Positions 47,330 to 59,033 of a stretch of DNA of 64,000 nucleotides are shown one piece after another. A program made the translations under genes and the position numbers. Every line of letters starts with the position of its first letter. Position 1 is the stretch's first letter. The DNA comes from Trichosphaerium sp. ATCC 40318 (taxonomy: Eukaryota; Discosea; Flabellinia; Trichosidae). The notes beneath the pieces are model-generated. The model did no database searches. It saw only the letters and a list, made by a program, of their open reading frames with translations, and was not told the DNA's origin. Location of the stretch: contig JALMLS010000438.1 in assembly GCA_038496445.1 (NCBI GenBank), positions 165,580 through 229,579 of the forward strand. Reading direction: 5' to 3'.

Positions 47330-48616
47330 TCACTCTATCATATACTCGTCTTTGTATACTTCATGTATAAACCCAAGTTCAGGGAATAAACAAGGAGGTG
47401 GAGTGGCTGGAGATGGTACGAAATCAAACTTTGTTTGCCAAGTATTTGTCGTTTCCATCTGCGATTGACGAATCTTCAAATCAGGACATGACTTACTGAG
47501 CATACTTAAGGAACTCATAGCTTGATTCAGAGGAATTTCTGGAACGACAACTTTGTTCTTTTGTGGCTTGTTGTTCTCTTCAGAATTTTTTCGCTTTTTT
47601 CTAGGCCATGTTTCTCTTCTTCTGTGACCACTTCCGGTTCTCTTTAGTTTGAATTTGCTTTTAAAGCCATGATCTTTAGCGAGAGTCTAGAGGACATATG
47701 TTAGCTTATAGTAACATGAAATTGCTCAAAAGAAGTTTAAACAATGTACCTTTAACCAAGCGAGAGCGTCAAGCAAATCACTTGAAGATCTTGTACCCAA
47801 ACACCATTCGATTTTATCAAGTTTTAAACCCCATTGAAATATTGAGTATACAGCCAGGTATGTCTCCCTCGGAGTCCATGGGCCATTTCTTTTAGTTAAT
47901 TTAATGTCTTGGCTATCCATCTCCATCATAGAGGCATCCATCTGAGCGAAAGTGTAAGAATGGAAAAACGTCTGTTGAAAAAAAAACTGCAAAAATCCAA
48001 AAAACCATTTTGGCGGCGTCTCGCGTTTTCACGAACCTCTTTAACTCCATTGCTCATCTCTACACGCGGTTCAGATCCAAGAGATACGACACCTTTTTAA
48101 TTTGTTAATACGAGAATACGTCCAACATCACAGAAAGTCAAACGACCCAAAGTAGGTTAATTTTTTTATTACCCACGTGATTGTTTTTATTACGAAAATA
48201 AATTTTTGTGTGTTTTGGTAGTAGTTTTTTGGAAATGCGTGTAGTACCTGTGTACTTTACTTTTTGATAATGTGTTCTCACTTGTGATGGGCTTTTCGTT
48301 TTAACACGCTCAGACACTTCATGTCTATCCTCACCATGTTGAATACCATCAAACCCAAGACGCCATTCGCGTGGAGACCATTGTCCTTTTCTGTAACGTT
48401 TAACACGCTCTTCGGCTTCTTGTTTATGTGATAAACCGAATGAAATACCCTAGAGGTTTGTATAAGAATATTTTATCGGATGTACTTTTTATCTCCAGAA
48501 AATACAGTTAAAAAAGAAAAAAAATTTCGTCAAAAAAAAAAGTAAACTATTTTCCGTACTGCGTTACTATGTTGTGGGTAAACAATTGACTCTGTTGTAT
48601 AGCTCTTCCAATCCAT
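47330..48616 (-). CDS. SANT/Myb-like nuclear protein (putative)
   Basis: From ATG 48616 (MDWKSYTTESIVYPQHSNA) an intron with a GTACGG donor leads to GISFGLSHKQEAEERVKRY and KGQWSPREWRLGFDGIQHG, then EVSERVKTKSPSQ. Later exons carry RVEMSNGVKEV, and a second unit GPWTPRETYLAVYSIFQWG with KLDKIEWCLGTRSSSDLLDA. A basic stretch follows (HRRRETWPRKKRKNSE) and the tail is Pro/Ser-rich. Each W-x-P-R-E unit with regularly spaced helices and the K-T-x-S or G-T-R-S-x-x-D end resembles a SANT/Myb-like domain, and the KRK-rich part could be a nuclear signal. The assignment is by pattern only. Confidence 0.5.
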
Positions 48617-50126
48617 GTTTATTTAATAGTTAAAGTAAAAAAGCAAGCCAAGTTGTCACCAACGTATTTTTTTCGTCTTTTTTCAGTGTGAATCAAACAA
48701 TCTGACTTAATTAAAAATGATTAAAAACTAAACAACTTAACGTTGAATCCGTTCCCAGTTATTTGTGTTACTAAAATGAAAAAGTTTCCACACCATTGCT
48801 GTATTTGGGTACCTAAATCCACCCGAATATCGTCATCCACCGTGCTTAGCAACGTTGAAAAAGGTTGGATTTTCCATGTAAAACCGCTAGTCAAGTGCTA
48901 CTTTCCTTCGTCCTCCGGAACTCCACAAAAAGGCTCCTAGCGTATCTTAGTATTTGTACTTATAGAAAAAAGTAACCCATCACATGAACCTTTCTTTAGA
49001 GCCTTTTAAACGCACAGGCAACCCTTGCAGGTTCTGACTTTTTTGAATTTCTTTGTGTGGTTTTTTTTCCCTCGACGAAAAAGAAAAAAAAGAAACTTAA
49101 GAATGTCATTGTACCCATCGTCCAAATATGCATCCTGGTTCCAACGTCCAAGCCTTAAATACGTACACAACGAAACAGTGATTGGATGACGCTATCAGCC
49201 ATGTGCAGTCGATCTTACTTATGTTCACCCGACAAAAGGCAATACATCAGAATAATATTCTATACCTCATTAAACAATTAGACTCGTGTTTTCCATTTTT
49301 TGTAGTTTTTTTGAGTATTTGATGACGGGACATATCTAAAAGTAGCAAACACATCTAGAACGCTTTATAATTATATTCGCACGTGATTAAAACGGTTTTT
49401 AAAAAAATACTGTACGACAGATACACTAACGCGTTCCAAACAGATCATAACAGTCTTAGGAGTTTCTACAGTACTACAGGAGTTTATTTTCGAAGCTATT
49501 CGCTTACCCAGCTCATCCTTTATTCACTTAACTTTACACGATTGTGATCTCTTTAGTTATCGCGTCACTTCAGTCGTATGTGTACAAACACCGGAACGCA
49601 AAGTATATTGATTTAGTATTACTTGTAATAGCAGTATATAGAGACAGAGGTGGAAATGATGAATTTGCATGAATGTGATACTCTCCGCACGTTCAGACTT
49701 TAGTTGTCACAGAATACGCCGTGTAAACTAGCGTAGAGCCCAATCATGCCGATAAATTTTAGTATATACGCAGCTTCTCTGTTTAAAACAAGTACAATGT
49801 CATAATATTTTTGCTGCAAGAAGGTTAGGTTCACTTGTTTAAAACCTGTTATACAGAAGAAATGAAAAAACGAGTGCAAACATTATACATAATAGTCACA
49901 TGATGAATGAACCGTCGGGAAACAAGGACACACGCACGAGTTTTGAGCTTGGGGTTGATAACCTTACAAGCATTTTTGTTGGCTAGTATTTCGCTGCAGA
50001 CTAAGAACAAGCCAAAACACAAAAGTAGACAAAAACAATTTGTCGTTTCAAGAAAAAACATAAGCTCCGGTATTGCAGTACTGGGTCTACTATTTTATTT
50101 ATTATAACACAATTACAACTGCATTA
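48617..50126. other. Long spacer without supported gene
   Basis: AT-rich with many short T and A runs and one CACGTG (about 49380). A 66-codon plus-strand frame at 49907-50107 and a 70-codon frame overlapping it on the minus strand mirror each other; both start in ordinary sequence and neither is supported. Confidence 0.35.
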
Positions 50127-52183
50127 TCACCAACAAAAAAGGTTTAGGTGATTCGAGTATTCTATACAAGGATGTATACTTACAGTAGCAAGAGAGCAAA
50201 AAAAGTTTGGATAAATTTTTTCTAAGCTATCCACAAAATTGGTAGCAACAGAAATATCCTTGTCAGCGAGTTTATATTCATCATACGTTCTCAAAGCACG
50301 TTTTACAGCGAAACCAATAAAAGGATAGCAAGGATTAACATCAAAATCTATAAGTAAGATAGAACTGTTCATGACTTTGTCGGCACATTGGAAAGCTTCA
50401 TTAACTAAACCGAGTCTTTCATAAATTCTCGCTGCCGCTGCGTGTGTATAAAAAATGCTTATAGGCACCAATTCATCTATAGTGTTAGATAAAGATAAAG
50501 CTTGTTGAATATAATCAAGACAACGGTTGTAACTTTCAAGGGTAGTCTCCACGAACCAAATTTCAGCCTTTCGAAAAAAAAATTAACCAAACGCGAAAAA
50601 AAACATGTGTTTGAGTGTCCGTACCTCTATTTCAGCCAATATGGTTAGTACGTTCCTCAACGCTCTTGCATTATCCCCTAAAACTTGTTGTACTTGCATT
50701 TCATCTTTAATAAGCTCTAGATTTGCTCTAAAAGCTTTGGCAATAACAAGGATGTCTTTACTATTCCATTTTTTACCAAGATAGAGTTTGTATCGCAGAA
50801 CGCGTATACAAACCGAACTAGCACTCATGATATCGTACTTATCACCTTTTAATAATAATGTCAGTACAGTACGCTCGATTTTAACGACACAAAGTGGCAA
50901 AAAGGATAAAACAGTAAACAAAAGGCAACCAGTTGCGAACTTACCTCGTTTTAGTTTATTGACAGCTTTTAGATAATTGCAAATGTCATCTGCTAAAGCG
51001 ATACATTTGAAACCTTCCTTTTGCTCACCGGCTGACGCTAAGTACTTTGATAGTATCATCAAACCAGCTTTAGAAAAAAAGTAAGAACCAAAAAAAAACA
51101 ATTTATTTGCTTGATTGCAAAACAATCACGTGATCAATCTCACTTATGTTGTACGAGACCAAACGGTTTTTTTGTTGATGTTACCAAATATTAAATGGGT
51201 GTTTAAAAAGGTCAACGTACCTGCTGTATCAAAGGAAGGACGAGCTTCAACCAATCTTTCTCTACAATAAAGAGCGAAATTTGCAAAATCTTTAGCACGT
51301 TTTGTGTTTTTACAGAAAAGCTGTTGCATTGCTAGTATAGAGTATACCCTAAAGTTCGTTGCCGTAACTAATAAATTAAGTACTTGGCCACATGTGATTG
51401 TTTATGGCGATTGCTAAAGGCAAAGAAAAACAGGTTTTAAAAACAAAGGCGTACCTTTTCGGTTTATAAAGTCTTGCATGTTTGACGCAATGTCAGGTAA
51501 CAGATAACTTGGTGCATCACCACCTATGAATCTTTTGTATACATCAACACAATTCTGTATATCAAACGCATGGTTCAATGTATTAGAAGCAACAGGAACG
51601 ATGGAGACCTAAAAGAAAGATAATCAGAAAAAAAAATAATAAAAATGCAACAGTTGAGTCTTGAACGGTATGTTTCTATGCTTTAGAGCTATAATTTTGG
51701 TTGCACATACCCCTGGTTGTTTTCTCTTTAGTGTGTTTGATTGATCTAGGTTATAAGAAGCGACAATCTCTCCTCTCAGCTTTTTTTGAATCTGTTTTTC
51801 TTCCGCTAGTTTCGCTTCCAATTTTGCAATTTCATCCATCAAACCAGCATTGGCAGACCCTGAATGAGCGATTAATGAAAGAAACAGAATTCTTTATTTG
51901 AACCATCGGCTAATTACTAATATCCGAATAGGGCTAATAGTTGTATTTGATACGTAATAGAGGTGACAACGTCGATTGTACTATTTTTAACGACCGACAT
52001 ACCTTTTTTACGTCCTCGCTGTTTTAATGGGCTGTAAACACAATCACTTTGGTATTTTACGCAGTTTGCTTATTAATTTAGTACGTTAAACGCATTAGAG
52101 TAAAACGTACAACAGTTTATCATTCTATTACACTTTAAATGCCTTTTCCTGCACATGACACATGATACAGATTGCTTGGACAT
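50127..52183 (-). CDS. Zn(II)2Cys6 binuclear-cluster transcription factor
   Basis: ATG at 52183 gives MSKQSVSCVMCRKRHLKCN, then RMINC, where a GTACG intron interrupts. The next exon gives SNCVKYQSDCVYSPLKQRG and RKKG. Together the six cysteines follow C-x2-C-x6-C-x5-C-x2-C-x6-C with the basic RKRHLKC loop, the classic fungal-type GAL4 zinc cluster, and the YSPLKQRGRKKG linker is typical. A coiled-coil dimer segment follows (DEIAKLEAKLAEEKQIQKKL). The remaining exons (AGLMILSKYLASAGEQKEG, VIAKAFRANLELIKDEMQ, YIQQALSLSNTIDELVPI) are helical, as in the regulatory domains of such factors. The C-terminal exon is open to 50127, but a donor (CTGTAAGTAT, about 50185) allows another ending. It is divergent from the gene at 52316. 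Confidence 0.8.
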
Positions 52184-52315
52184 TACTAGTGTGCCAGTAA
52201 GCGAAATAAGCTCACTGCATTAACCAGTCTACGGAAGTCCTTTTTGTTGAAATTCTTCGGAGATTAGGAGCTTCAATTACAAACCACTATTTTCCTTCTT
52301 CGCGGTGTGTTATGG

Positions 52316-54442
52316 ATGAGAACCATCGAATACATCCATATCGCAACGATTGTTGCCGTATTAGTACAACTGTTGATGCTATGGCGATTGAACTCTGTTT
52401 CTTCTATCCATGCCGAAAATAAACTTCGTACGGTTGACTAACACGTTTTTTTGATCTGATTTGAAGATAAGCACGTGTCCCAAATTATTTCAAACCTCCT
52501 TCGCTCTCCTGCATCCCACGTGATCATAATACAAGCGAGAGCGAAGTTCTTGACGAGATAAACTTGGGTAAAATCGTTAAAGGTAAAAACCTGTTCAAAG
52601 TGGATAATGGCGTTTATATGCTTGAAATGAATTTCAATGGCGTTAAGGTAGCTACAAACGTCGTTATTACTTTAGCTAATTGAGCTTATAGAAAGACGTG
52701 ATAAACATTGATAGTGCTTGGAAGTTGTGCAATGGTATTGTGTCAACGTTTGATGTGCTGTTTAGGTCAAAGGAGAGGCAAGTCTTAAGAAACTCTAAAG
52801 TTTTTTTAAAAAAAAATTATCTGCTTTAGTAGTGGTTCACACGTGAATCCTAGATCTAAGTTTACTCTCATGATTACTGTCACAGATAATCGAATAATAT
52901 TTCTAAATGAAACGTATCTTGGCATGAGTCTAAGATCGCTTAAAGTTTATAAGTTAAAAAACAGAAAAATACCAAACTGTTGTAATCTTGAAGACTGTTT
53001 CATTGGTACTATGACGCCTGCTGTTCGGTTCCATAAAATGTGCGTATCTTTTAAAGCATGTTGTATTAACAACAAGTAGGTTTGAACCAGTCAAGAGAGT
53101 CACAAGGCCATACAGCAGTTACCATCGATATGTCATCAGTATGGCTTCAAATCAGGTTCGCAACCATATTTTCATTATTGTCTCACGAATTGAAGGTTAT
53201 TAAACAATTCCCTACATCTAGATTAACGTGAGAATGAACCATTAAGTATAGGCTTATTTTCTAACGCTACTAGAAACGGTACATCGTAACAAGAAAAGAC
53301 GTCTTTTCAGTTCATACTAAAAAAACGTTAACTCTTTTTTTGGAATAAGATAATATTGTGAGCTTCGAGGTCTTTGAAGGTATCCCAGTATATTACAATA
53401 TAAGATACCATATTCCATCCCTTGGAAAGATAGATGCTTTTGGTAATACTACTTGTTTTTTGAGGCAAAACAAGCTGCAGTAGTTCGCTTTTTTAGGCTC
53501 AAGTTGTTTATTTTTAAACATAGGTTCTGATGACCTACAAGGAAAGGAAATTAAGTTTCTTGTTAACAAAGAGAATAAAGAACCATTTGGTAACGTGTTT
53601 ATTATTACGATCATTGGTAACAGGTAATGAACACGTTTTTTGGTGAAGTAATTTTCTTTCTTTCTTTTTTTATTCTGTTTGTTGAATCAAATGTAGTGAC
53701 ACGAATGAACTGCTACAACATTTGGAATACCTTTCTACTATCGCAGAATTACATAAAAATACATCGGTCATAGTAATAGATAACCTTTCCTCATCAGTGC
53801 CAGTGAAAGTACGTAAACAATTTTCTGCCAAAAAATAATTGCTACTTTCCTGATTTTTTCTGATAACTTTAAGCTTATTCTCGAGCAACACCATAACAAA
53901 TATGTATCAACGTTCCATTACATTAATACATACAAATACACAACGACAGAATCTATTTCACTTGCACTTGAGACAGTGAAGGTAGTCAGCATTTGATTGC
54001 AAAAATTCTGCTTTTATAATATCTCACTTTAGGAATTCCAAGAAAACGGATTAGTTCTTGTGTTAGATCCCAAGATAAACTACAACTTACGCATACTACA
54101 ACGAGCACAGAGGTATTTAACGACAAAAAATCTAATATGGGTACCTGTAGTATCAAAGAGTATAAAGTACGCACTCAACATTCTCAGCAAGAGAAAAATT
54201 ACGGGATTTTTTTTTCACTTTAATTTGCGCTTAGTTGGGAACCAGACTATGTTGGGACTATTGGTTTTAGAAATACACACGTGATAAGAGATATTTTTAT
54301 TAGAAAGGATATAAATAGAACAATGCTGTTAGAGGATTTGTTCTTCAAAGCAAGGAAACTCGGTATTCGCGTGATAAGAACAAACGAAAGATTTTCATTT
54401 CATGGAGCAAGTCAACACCTAGATTTAAGCACTCACCCATGA
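52316..54442 (+). CDS. Type II membrane protein, glycosyltransferase-like (putative)
   Basis: ATG at 52316 opens MRTIEYIHIATIVAVLVQLL, a signal-anchor, then a GTACGG intron. Exons continue with VLDEINLGKIVKGKNLFKV, SKFTLMITVTDNRIIFLNE, FEVFEGIPVYYNIRYHIPS, FGNVFIITIIGN, TSVIVIDNLSSSV, VSTFHYINTYKYTTTESIS and GLVLVLDPKINYNLRILQR. The end is IRDIFIRKDINRTMLLEDLF, RVIRTNERFSFHGASQHLD and a stop at 54442. A short N-terminal anchor, a strand/helix catalytic-looking core, and a C-terminal ED..KARKLGI-FHGAS segment fit a Golgi type II transferase, but I cannot name the family. At least eight introns; CACGTG occurs at about 52473, 52518, 52842 and 54280. Confidence 0.5.
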
Positions 54443-54865
54443 CGATGGAGATAAATTTTACCCTTTAATCCTAATTAAAAGCCATCACAGACTACCCATG
54501 AGTATTCAAGAACACTATACCTGACTGGTAGTGTGGTTTATGCTGTTTGATAAAATAAAAATAGCACGTGTTACAGTCACGTTTTACCAAGATTTACGTT
54601 TTACAGTTGGCGGTGAGAAAAACGTTTCGCCCGCCTCGGGTAAGCATTTTGTCAAAACATCTCTATTTAAAATTACATAGAAGATTCCAGTTCGATTCTG
54701 GCAAGATATAACATGCTTATAGCGTATGGTAGCACTCTAAAGGAACCACAATAGTCTCATAGACTTATAACCTCCCTATGATGTTTCATTTACTGTCTGG
54801 CATGAATCAATCACCTTTTTGTAGTAGACAGAAGGTGCATAGCCATTGATTACGTATTTTTCAAG
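54443..54865. other. Spacer
   Basis: Contains a CACGTG (about 54568). A T-loop-like string (gttcgattc at about 54692) is present but does not belong to a foldable tRNA. Confidence 0.35.
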
Positions 54866-55942
54866 ATGATAGGTGGCATTTTAAATTGTTGCTTTAAGCG
54901 AGCTCCTCACGTGCACTGTGAATTTCTTGAATACTTGCGAAGAGTTTCGCCGAGTGACTTGCTTAACTCAGTACTTTACATTAACTGTCACGTGATGACT
55001 AACGGACTACTACTCGGTTTACTTTTAACTTTTGCGTTATATCTGGCGCCAGCACTCTTGGTTTGCGCACTGATACTTGCTGTACTCGCTCCAATAAGTA
55101 TTATTTTATTCACTATTCTACAAAGATATTTTGTGTTGCTTTACATTTTGTTGTACTTTGGCATGCAAGTTTGTGCTGGTGCTGATATTGTAGCTGATAT
55201 AGCATTGCTGATAAAAGCTATTATTCGCGTTGTCCTTCATCACGAAGAAGAAAAAGGTGAGATAATAGGACCGCTACGCCTTGCCATAACATTGCTTGGA
55301 GCGATGGCATGTATGGTCTTTATAGCTTTTTCTTTTGCTATCTACACCATGGCTGAAAAAAATAAAACTAGTGGATTTGCTCATGTTATAGTGGGTATAT
55401 TTAAAGGGTGTAAGCCTCTGAAACTTATTGGTTTTTTCTGTATTGCTATTTGTTGGAAGTTAATTTCTTTACTGATACGTCTTCTCTTGCTTGGTGGACT
55501 AATACTGAAGCTGATATATTGCAACCCTAGCACCCGAGAAGTGAAAGAGGCAGTAAAACAATTAGATATTTCTATAGCAGAAAATGAGTTTATCTTGTTA
55601 GCAGACCTTGCAACTACAAGTATTCCTCTGGGTATTCTTGTACTTGTTGATATTTTCATAGTAAAAAAAGAAAGTGTGGAAAATGTTTTTGAAAAAGAAC
55701 ATGCTTGGGAGTCTGCGAAGCTTATTGGCTTGTCATTACAATGTTTGGCTTCTTCTTACTTTGTTATTCGTATGTTGTGGCATCATGTACTTGTCAAACA
55801 TGATACCAAGAATGAAAACACTGATGAGGCAACAGAACCTTTTATAGCTGAAGAACCACAACATGTTGTAACTGATACAATAGAACCTAGTTTAAATGAA
55901 GAAACAGATGCAGTAGACGCTGACACGCTTAACCTATTGTAA
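54866..55942 (+). CDS. Intronless multi-pass membrane protein
   Basis: A single frame of 358 codons from ATG 54866. Hydrophobic helices include LLLGLLLTFALYLAPALLVC, ALILAVLAPISIILFTIL, YFVLLYILLYFGMQVC, LAITLLGAMACMVFIAFSF, LIGFFCIAICWKLISLLIRL, LLADLATTSIPLGILVLVDI and LIGLSLQCLASSYFVIRML, about seven to nine spans. The tail is acidic and probably cytoplasmic (TEPFIAEEPQHVVTDTIEP). The family is not recognised; the arrangement recalls XK-related scramblase-like proteins, but no diagnostic motif is visible. Two CACGTG sites (54908, 54990) lie inside this coding region, which is unusual in this window. Confidence 0.7.
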   Translation: MIGGILNCCFKRAPHVHCEFLEYLRRVSPSDLLNSVLYINCHVMTNGLLLGLLLTFALYLAPALLVCALILAVLAPISIILFTILQRYFVLLYILLYFGMQVCAGADIVADIALLIKAIIRVVLHHEEEKGEIIGPLRLAITLLGAMACMVFIAFSFAIYTMAEKNKTSGFAHVIVGIFKGCKPLKLIGFFCIAICWKLISLLIRLLLLGGLILKLIYCNPSTREVKEAVKQLDISIAENEFILLADLATTSIPLGILVLVDIFIVKKESVENVFEKEHAWESAKLIGLSLQCLASSYFVIRMLWHHVLVKHDTKNENTDEATEPFIAEEPQHVVTDTIEPSLNEETDAVDADTLNLL

Positions 55943-56144
55943 GTCTAAAAAATAAACATCTTGTCAACCGGTTGTACAATACCTAGTTTTCTTGGTTTTA
56001 TGCGTACCTGAGGCTCGGAATCCAGGCGACACTAAATAGGTTGGAGAGCAGCAGAACTGAGATTTAAGCCAACATCTGCTCGCTTGACTAACTACATATC
56101 ATTGACATGTTCCAACAATCCCCTGTCATAAATTACGGAGAGAT

Positions 56145-56460
56145 ATTTAGGTTTACCAAATTGTGCGAATTTATTTAAAGACGAGCACGGTTGGTCAAGT
56201 GTTTTAATCCTGAGGCTGTATTATATTACAATATTCAATGAAGTGTTTGACATTGGTAATGATTTCTCCATTGTCCGTAATAGGATCAGTAGTATAGTTT
56301 AGCTGCATGTACGCTACTAAGGTGTTTGATCCAAGAGTCACGTGGATTCCAAATAATAATTGTATGAACATGTTTGAGTGCTGAACTGTTTTTATTTAAA
56401 CAACATAGAGTCAACGTCAATGGCTCTGCTGGGCTGTGAGAGTAAATTAAGCTTGATTAT
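56145..56460 (-). pseudogene. Deleted F-box/LRR relic
   Basis: The sequence 56145-56390 parallels 60610-60890 of the intact F-box/LRR gene: ggtttaccaaattgt, ggttggtcaagtg, gtgtttgacattgg, aggtgttt and atccaagagtcac occur in the same order, with many substitutions. At 56400-56460 the copy continues with sequence matching the F-box start (61360-61410: acgtagagtaaacgttaat versus acatagagtcaacgtcaat). About 450 bases between the LRR part and the F-box have therefore been deleted. No open frame remains. Confidence 0.75.
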
Positions 56461-56650
56461 GAAACCTGTCCAAAAGCGCGGTCCGCTTTGTCCCAAGTTT
56501 GTGTAAAAGCCAACTGCAATACCAACTGATTAGTTAGTGAAAGTTAGTTGCATAGAGAAAAATAGTGGTACAGTTAGTGAAGCTTGTAAAGCTTGAGCTT
56601 TAAAATGTAGAGAGAAAAAACACGATTGTATTGCAAGGACAACTTTTCTT

Positions 56651-57067
56651 CTAACATGAATTACCGTTTACGCCTATTACAGATAACGCAATATTAGCGT
56701 CACTAAGACTACAAGCACAGCCAAGAATAGGAATTTCTGCACCTGCTGGCCAAGGATTGTACAATCTGATCTTCACAACACCGTCAGTGCAATTCAATGA
56801 AATGTTGCCTGTTTCAGTTGCAGTGATAGAGCTATTTGATGACCAGCAGTTGTCTGTTGTTGCGCCAGCTTGGGAACCTCGTGTCACAGTGATAGATATT
56901 ATTGGCGCACCACTTGTTGGTGCTGTGAGGTAGACAATGCGTTCATGTTGGATTGCCGCTATATTACAAATTAATGGAGGAGGCATAACTTTTATAAACG
57001 ACGCTAGTTTACTTTGAATCGAACAGCCGTTAAAAATGTCAATATGTACTCCCTTGTTCGCACCCAT
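56651..57067 (-). CDS. Hypothetical Cys-containing protein
   Basis: Single frame of 138 codons from ATG 57067 (MGANKGVHIDIFNGCSIQSK). It contains ICNIAAIQHERIVYLTAP, VTRGSQAGATTDNCWSSNSS, GNISLNCTDGVVKIRLYNP and GCACSLSDANIALSVIG, and ends NGNSC. The alternation of strands and the N-x-S/T and Cys content suggest an extracellular beta-rich domain, yet there is no signal peptide, so an upstream exon may be missing or this may be a fragment. It lies next to the LRR relic. Confidence 0.45.
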   Translation of the reverse strand: MGANKGVHIDIFNGCSIQSKLASFIKVMPPPLICNIAAIQHERIVYLTAPTSGAPIISITVTRGSQAGATTDNCWSSNSSITATETGNISLNCTDGVVKIRLYNPWPAGAEIPILGCACSLSDANIALSVIGVNGNSC

Positions 57068-57219
57068 ATTTTATGCCAGGTCCAATGGTACATATAGATC
57101 ATAAATTACCGTAAGCCCACAAAAGCACGTGACAACAAAAAGTTCGTATTTTTGGTGAACTTAACTACCGCTCAGTTAAGTTGTTGGGGTTTTTTTTTCA
57201 GAAGTGAGAAAAAGACATT

Positions 57220-58092
57220 ATGGGTGACGGATTTATCCCAGACGATGTAGACGATTGGTTAGAAGAACATCCAGATTTTTACGCCACAGAAACTTGCCGG
57301 GTTAGTTGCTAATTTACGTAATATTTGGTTAATGGCCTATATCAAGGTAAAATGCGAAGTTACAGATCACGAAATGCCGCCAAGGCTTGACGTTATTAAA
57401 CAGCACTTTAATGGCAAAAAATACAAGAAAATGGCACGCTTACGCCGTAATATGAAGTAATAATTATATTTCTAGAAAAAACAAGCAAACAAAGGACAAT
57501 TCGATTACACAGAGTACGAATACATTGTACTACACCCAAGAGACCCGTACGTACAAATAAGCCATTAAAAACCGGAATACATCCAGAATTTATTAAAAGG
57601 CATTTTATGCTTGTAAACTTATAATATTTACTAAAACATGGCCAATGCAGCATTCAAAGCGGCAAAAAAACTATTTGAAGCACAATTAAATTAAAACTCT
57701 CTGTTCGACGTTCTTTTACTTATTTTTCGCGTAGTACTAAGCTATTCTGCGAACTTACACAAACATTACTCAATAAAGACGAAGACGCAGTAAAAAAGCA
57801 CGTTAACGGCGGTAAATACAAGAAGCGTGCTGAGCAATACGAAAATCATAAACAGAAGTTCGAAAAACAAGTAGAACAAGTAAAAAAGACAAAAACATTA
57901 TGGAGAGAATTCAAAGAAGATCAAAAAAAAGACCGTCAAGAAGAAAGAGAAGAAACTGATAAACAAGATGCAATATTTTCTGAACAAGCAGTACAACACA
58001 GGTCTAGAAGAAGAAAAATGGTTGATAAACATGATAAGGAAGCAAGGAATGAGTCTAAACGCAGAGCACATAAGCGTCAAAGAGTCAGATGA
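57220..58092 (+). CDS. SURF2: SURF2 protein
   Basis: ATG at 57220 gives [20 protein letters not shown]. After introns the exons read [71 protein letters not shown] and [19 protein letters not shown], ending in a highly charged tail with [15 protein letters not shown]. The order CEVTxHEMPxRL, HxxGKKYxK, FDYxEYEP-like, LFCxLT and HxxGxxYxKAxxxYE is the signature of the SURF2 family, a nucleolar/nuclear basic protein of poorly known function. The short exon near 57560-57660 is not resolved. Intact apart from that. Confidence 0.85.
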
Positions 58093-58577
58093 AAAAACTG
58101 TCAAAAAAAAAACCGAAAAGAAAAAAAAATCTTACGCCGTCACGTGATGAGGAAATGTGTTTTAAATCGAAAAAAATGTTTAGAACAAGAAGTATTGTAT
58201 GTATCGCGTATATATAGATGGTATACGCGTTAAAAAAAAAGAGTATTGTTCTAGAAAGAAATAAAATCAAAAAAAAAAATCAAACTTGTTCATTCGCTTT
58301 GTTAGTCTGTGAGTTGTGCGTCTGCTCAAGTGTTTCTCAAAATAGTAAGATGGTTACGCTCATTGTAGAAGCAAAATTTTTGAATGAAAGTTATTGATCG
58401 ATTAGCTTTTGGCACATCTTTCTTGGCCATTTTTTTTGTTCGGATGTCATTACTTTTTTTTCTTCACAACACAATGGTTTTTGTCACCACTTTAAAAATA
58501 AAAAACTGTTTGGTTAATGCTACAAGGGATTTTATTTACAATTTTAATGTACAAAGAAGATAGTGGTGGAGTTATTT
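58093..58577. other. Spacer between convergent genes
   Basis: A-rich then T-rich runs, one CACGTG (about 58141). It holds the 3' ends of SURF2 and the basic protein gene. Confidence 0.35.
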
Positions 58578-59033
58578 TTACTCGCGTCTTGCTTTCGATC
58601 TTTTCGCTTGAAGGTGTCTTGTGAAGGCAGAGGCTTTGGTAGCTTCTTTGACAGTTGATTTTGCCTCTTTTACTGTCTTCACAGCTTTCATAAGAGAGTG
58701 TTGACGTAACTTCTTCAACTTTGCAAGTTTGGCATTCCACTGTTCTGCCGTTACCAGGCACCGCTTCGGCGTCTTCAGTGTCGTTTGTTCGCCTGTATTT
58801 AGTTCTGGCGTGTTTTTTTGTTGTCGGCTGTCCATTGTGTGTTTTGTCGCCTCCTCTTCACGCTGAGCGTTTTCTCGTTGTTGTGCTTGAGCTCGAGCAA
58901 GAATGTAAGCCCTTCCACGTCGTGGTCGTTGAGGTCGTCCAGTGAGCGCCGATCGGATAGAGCCAAGAGTGGTAACAATAAATTTAAGCTTTTGAGGTGT
59001 ATTGGTGTAAGTATAAGTAGTTATACTTTCCAT
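58578..59033 (-). CDS. Highly basic protein of unknown function
   Basis: Single frame of 151 codons from ATG 59033 (MESITTYTYTNTPQKLKFIV). It has an Arg-rich stretch (TGRPQRPRRGRAYILARAQA), a helical charged middle (QQRENAQREEEATKH) and a Lys-rich end (LAKLKKLRQHSLMKAVKTVK, then HLQAKRSKARRE). The composition suits a nucleolar or nucleic-acid-binding protein. Not recognised. The base composition is GC-richer than the surroundings, which supports coding. Confidence 0.55.
   Translation of the reverse strand: MESITTYTYTNTPQKLKFIVTTLGSIRSALTGRPQRPRRGRAYILARAQAQQRENAQREEEATKHTMDSRQQKNTPELNTGEQTTLKTPKRCLVTAEQWNAKLAKLKKLRQHSLMKAVKTVKEAKSTVKEATKASAFTRHLQAKRSKARRE

Noticed and set aside
49849-50107. 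Two overlapping frames on opposite strands, one with a hydrophobic stretch
   Set aside because: They mirror each other, with no motif, splice or signal support.
54680-54710. T-loop-like gttcgattc suggesting a tRNA
   Set aside because: No matching acceptor stem, D-arm or anticodon arm could be folded from the 70 bases upstream.
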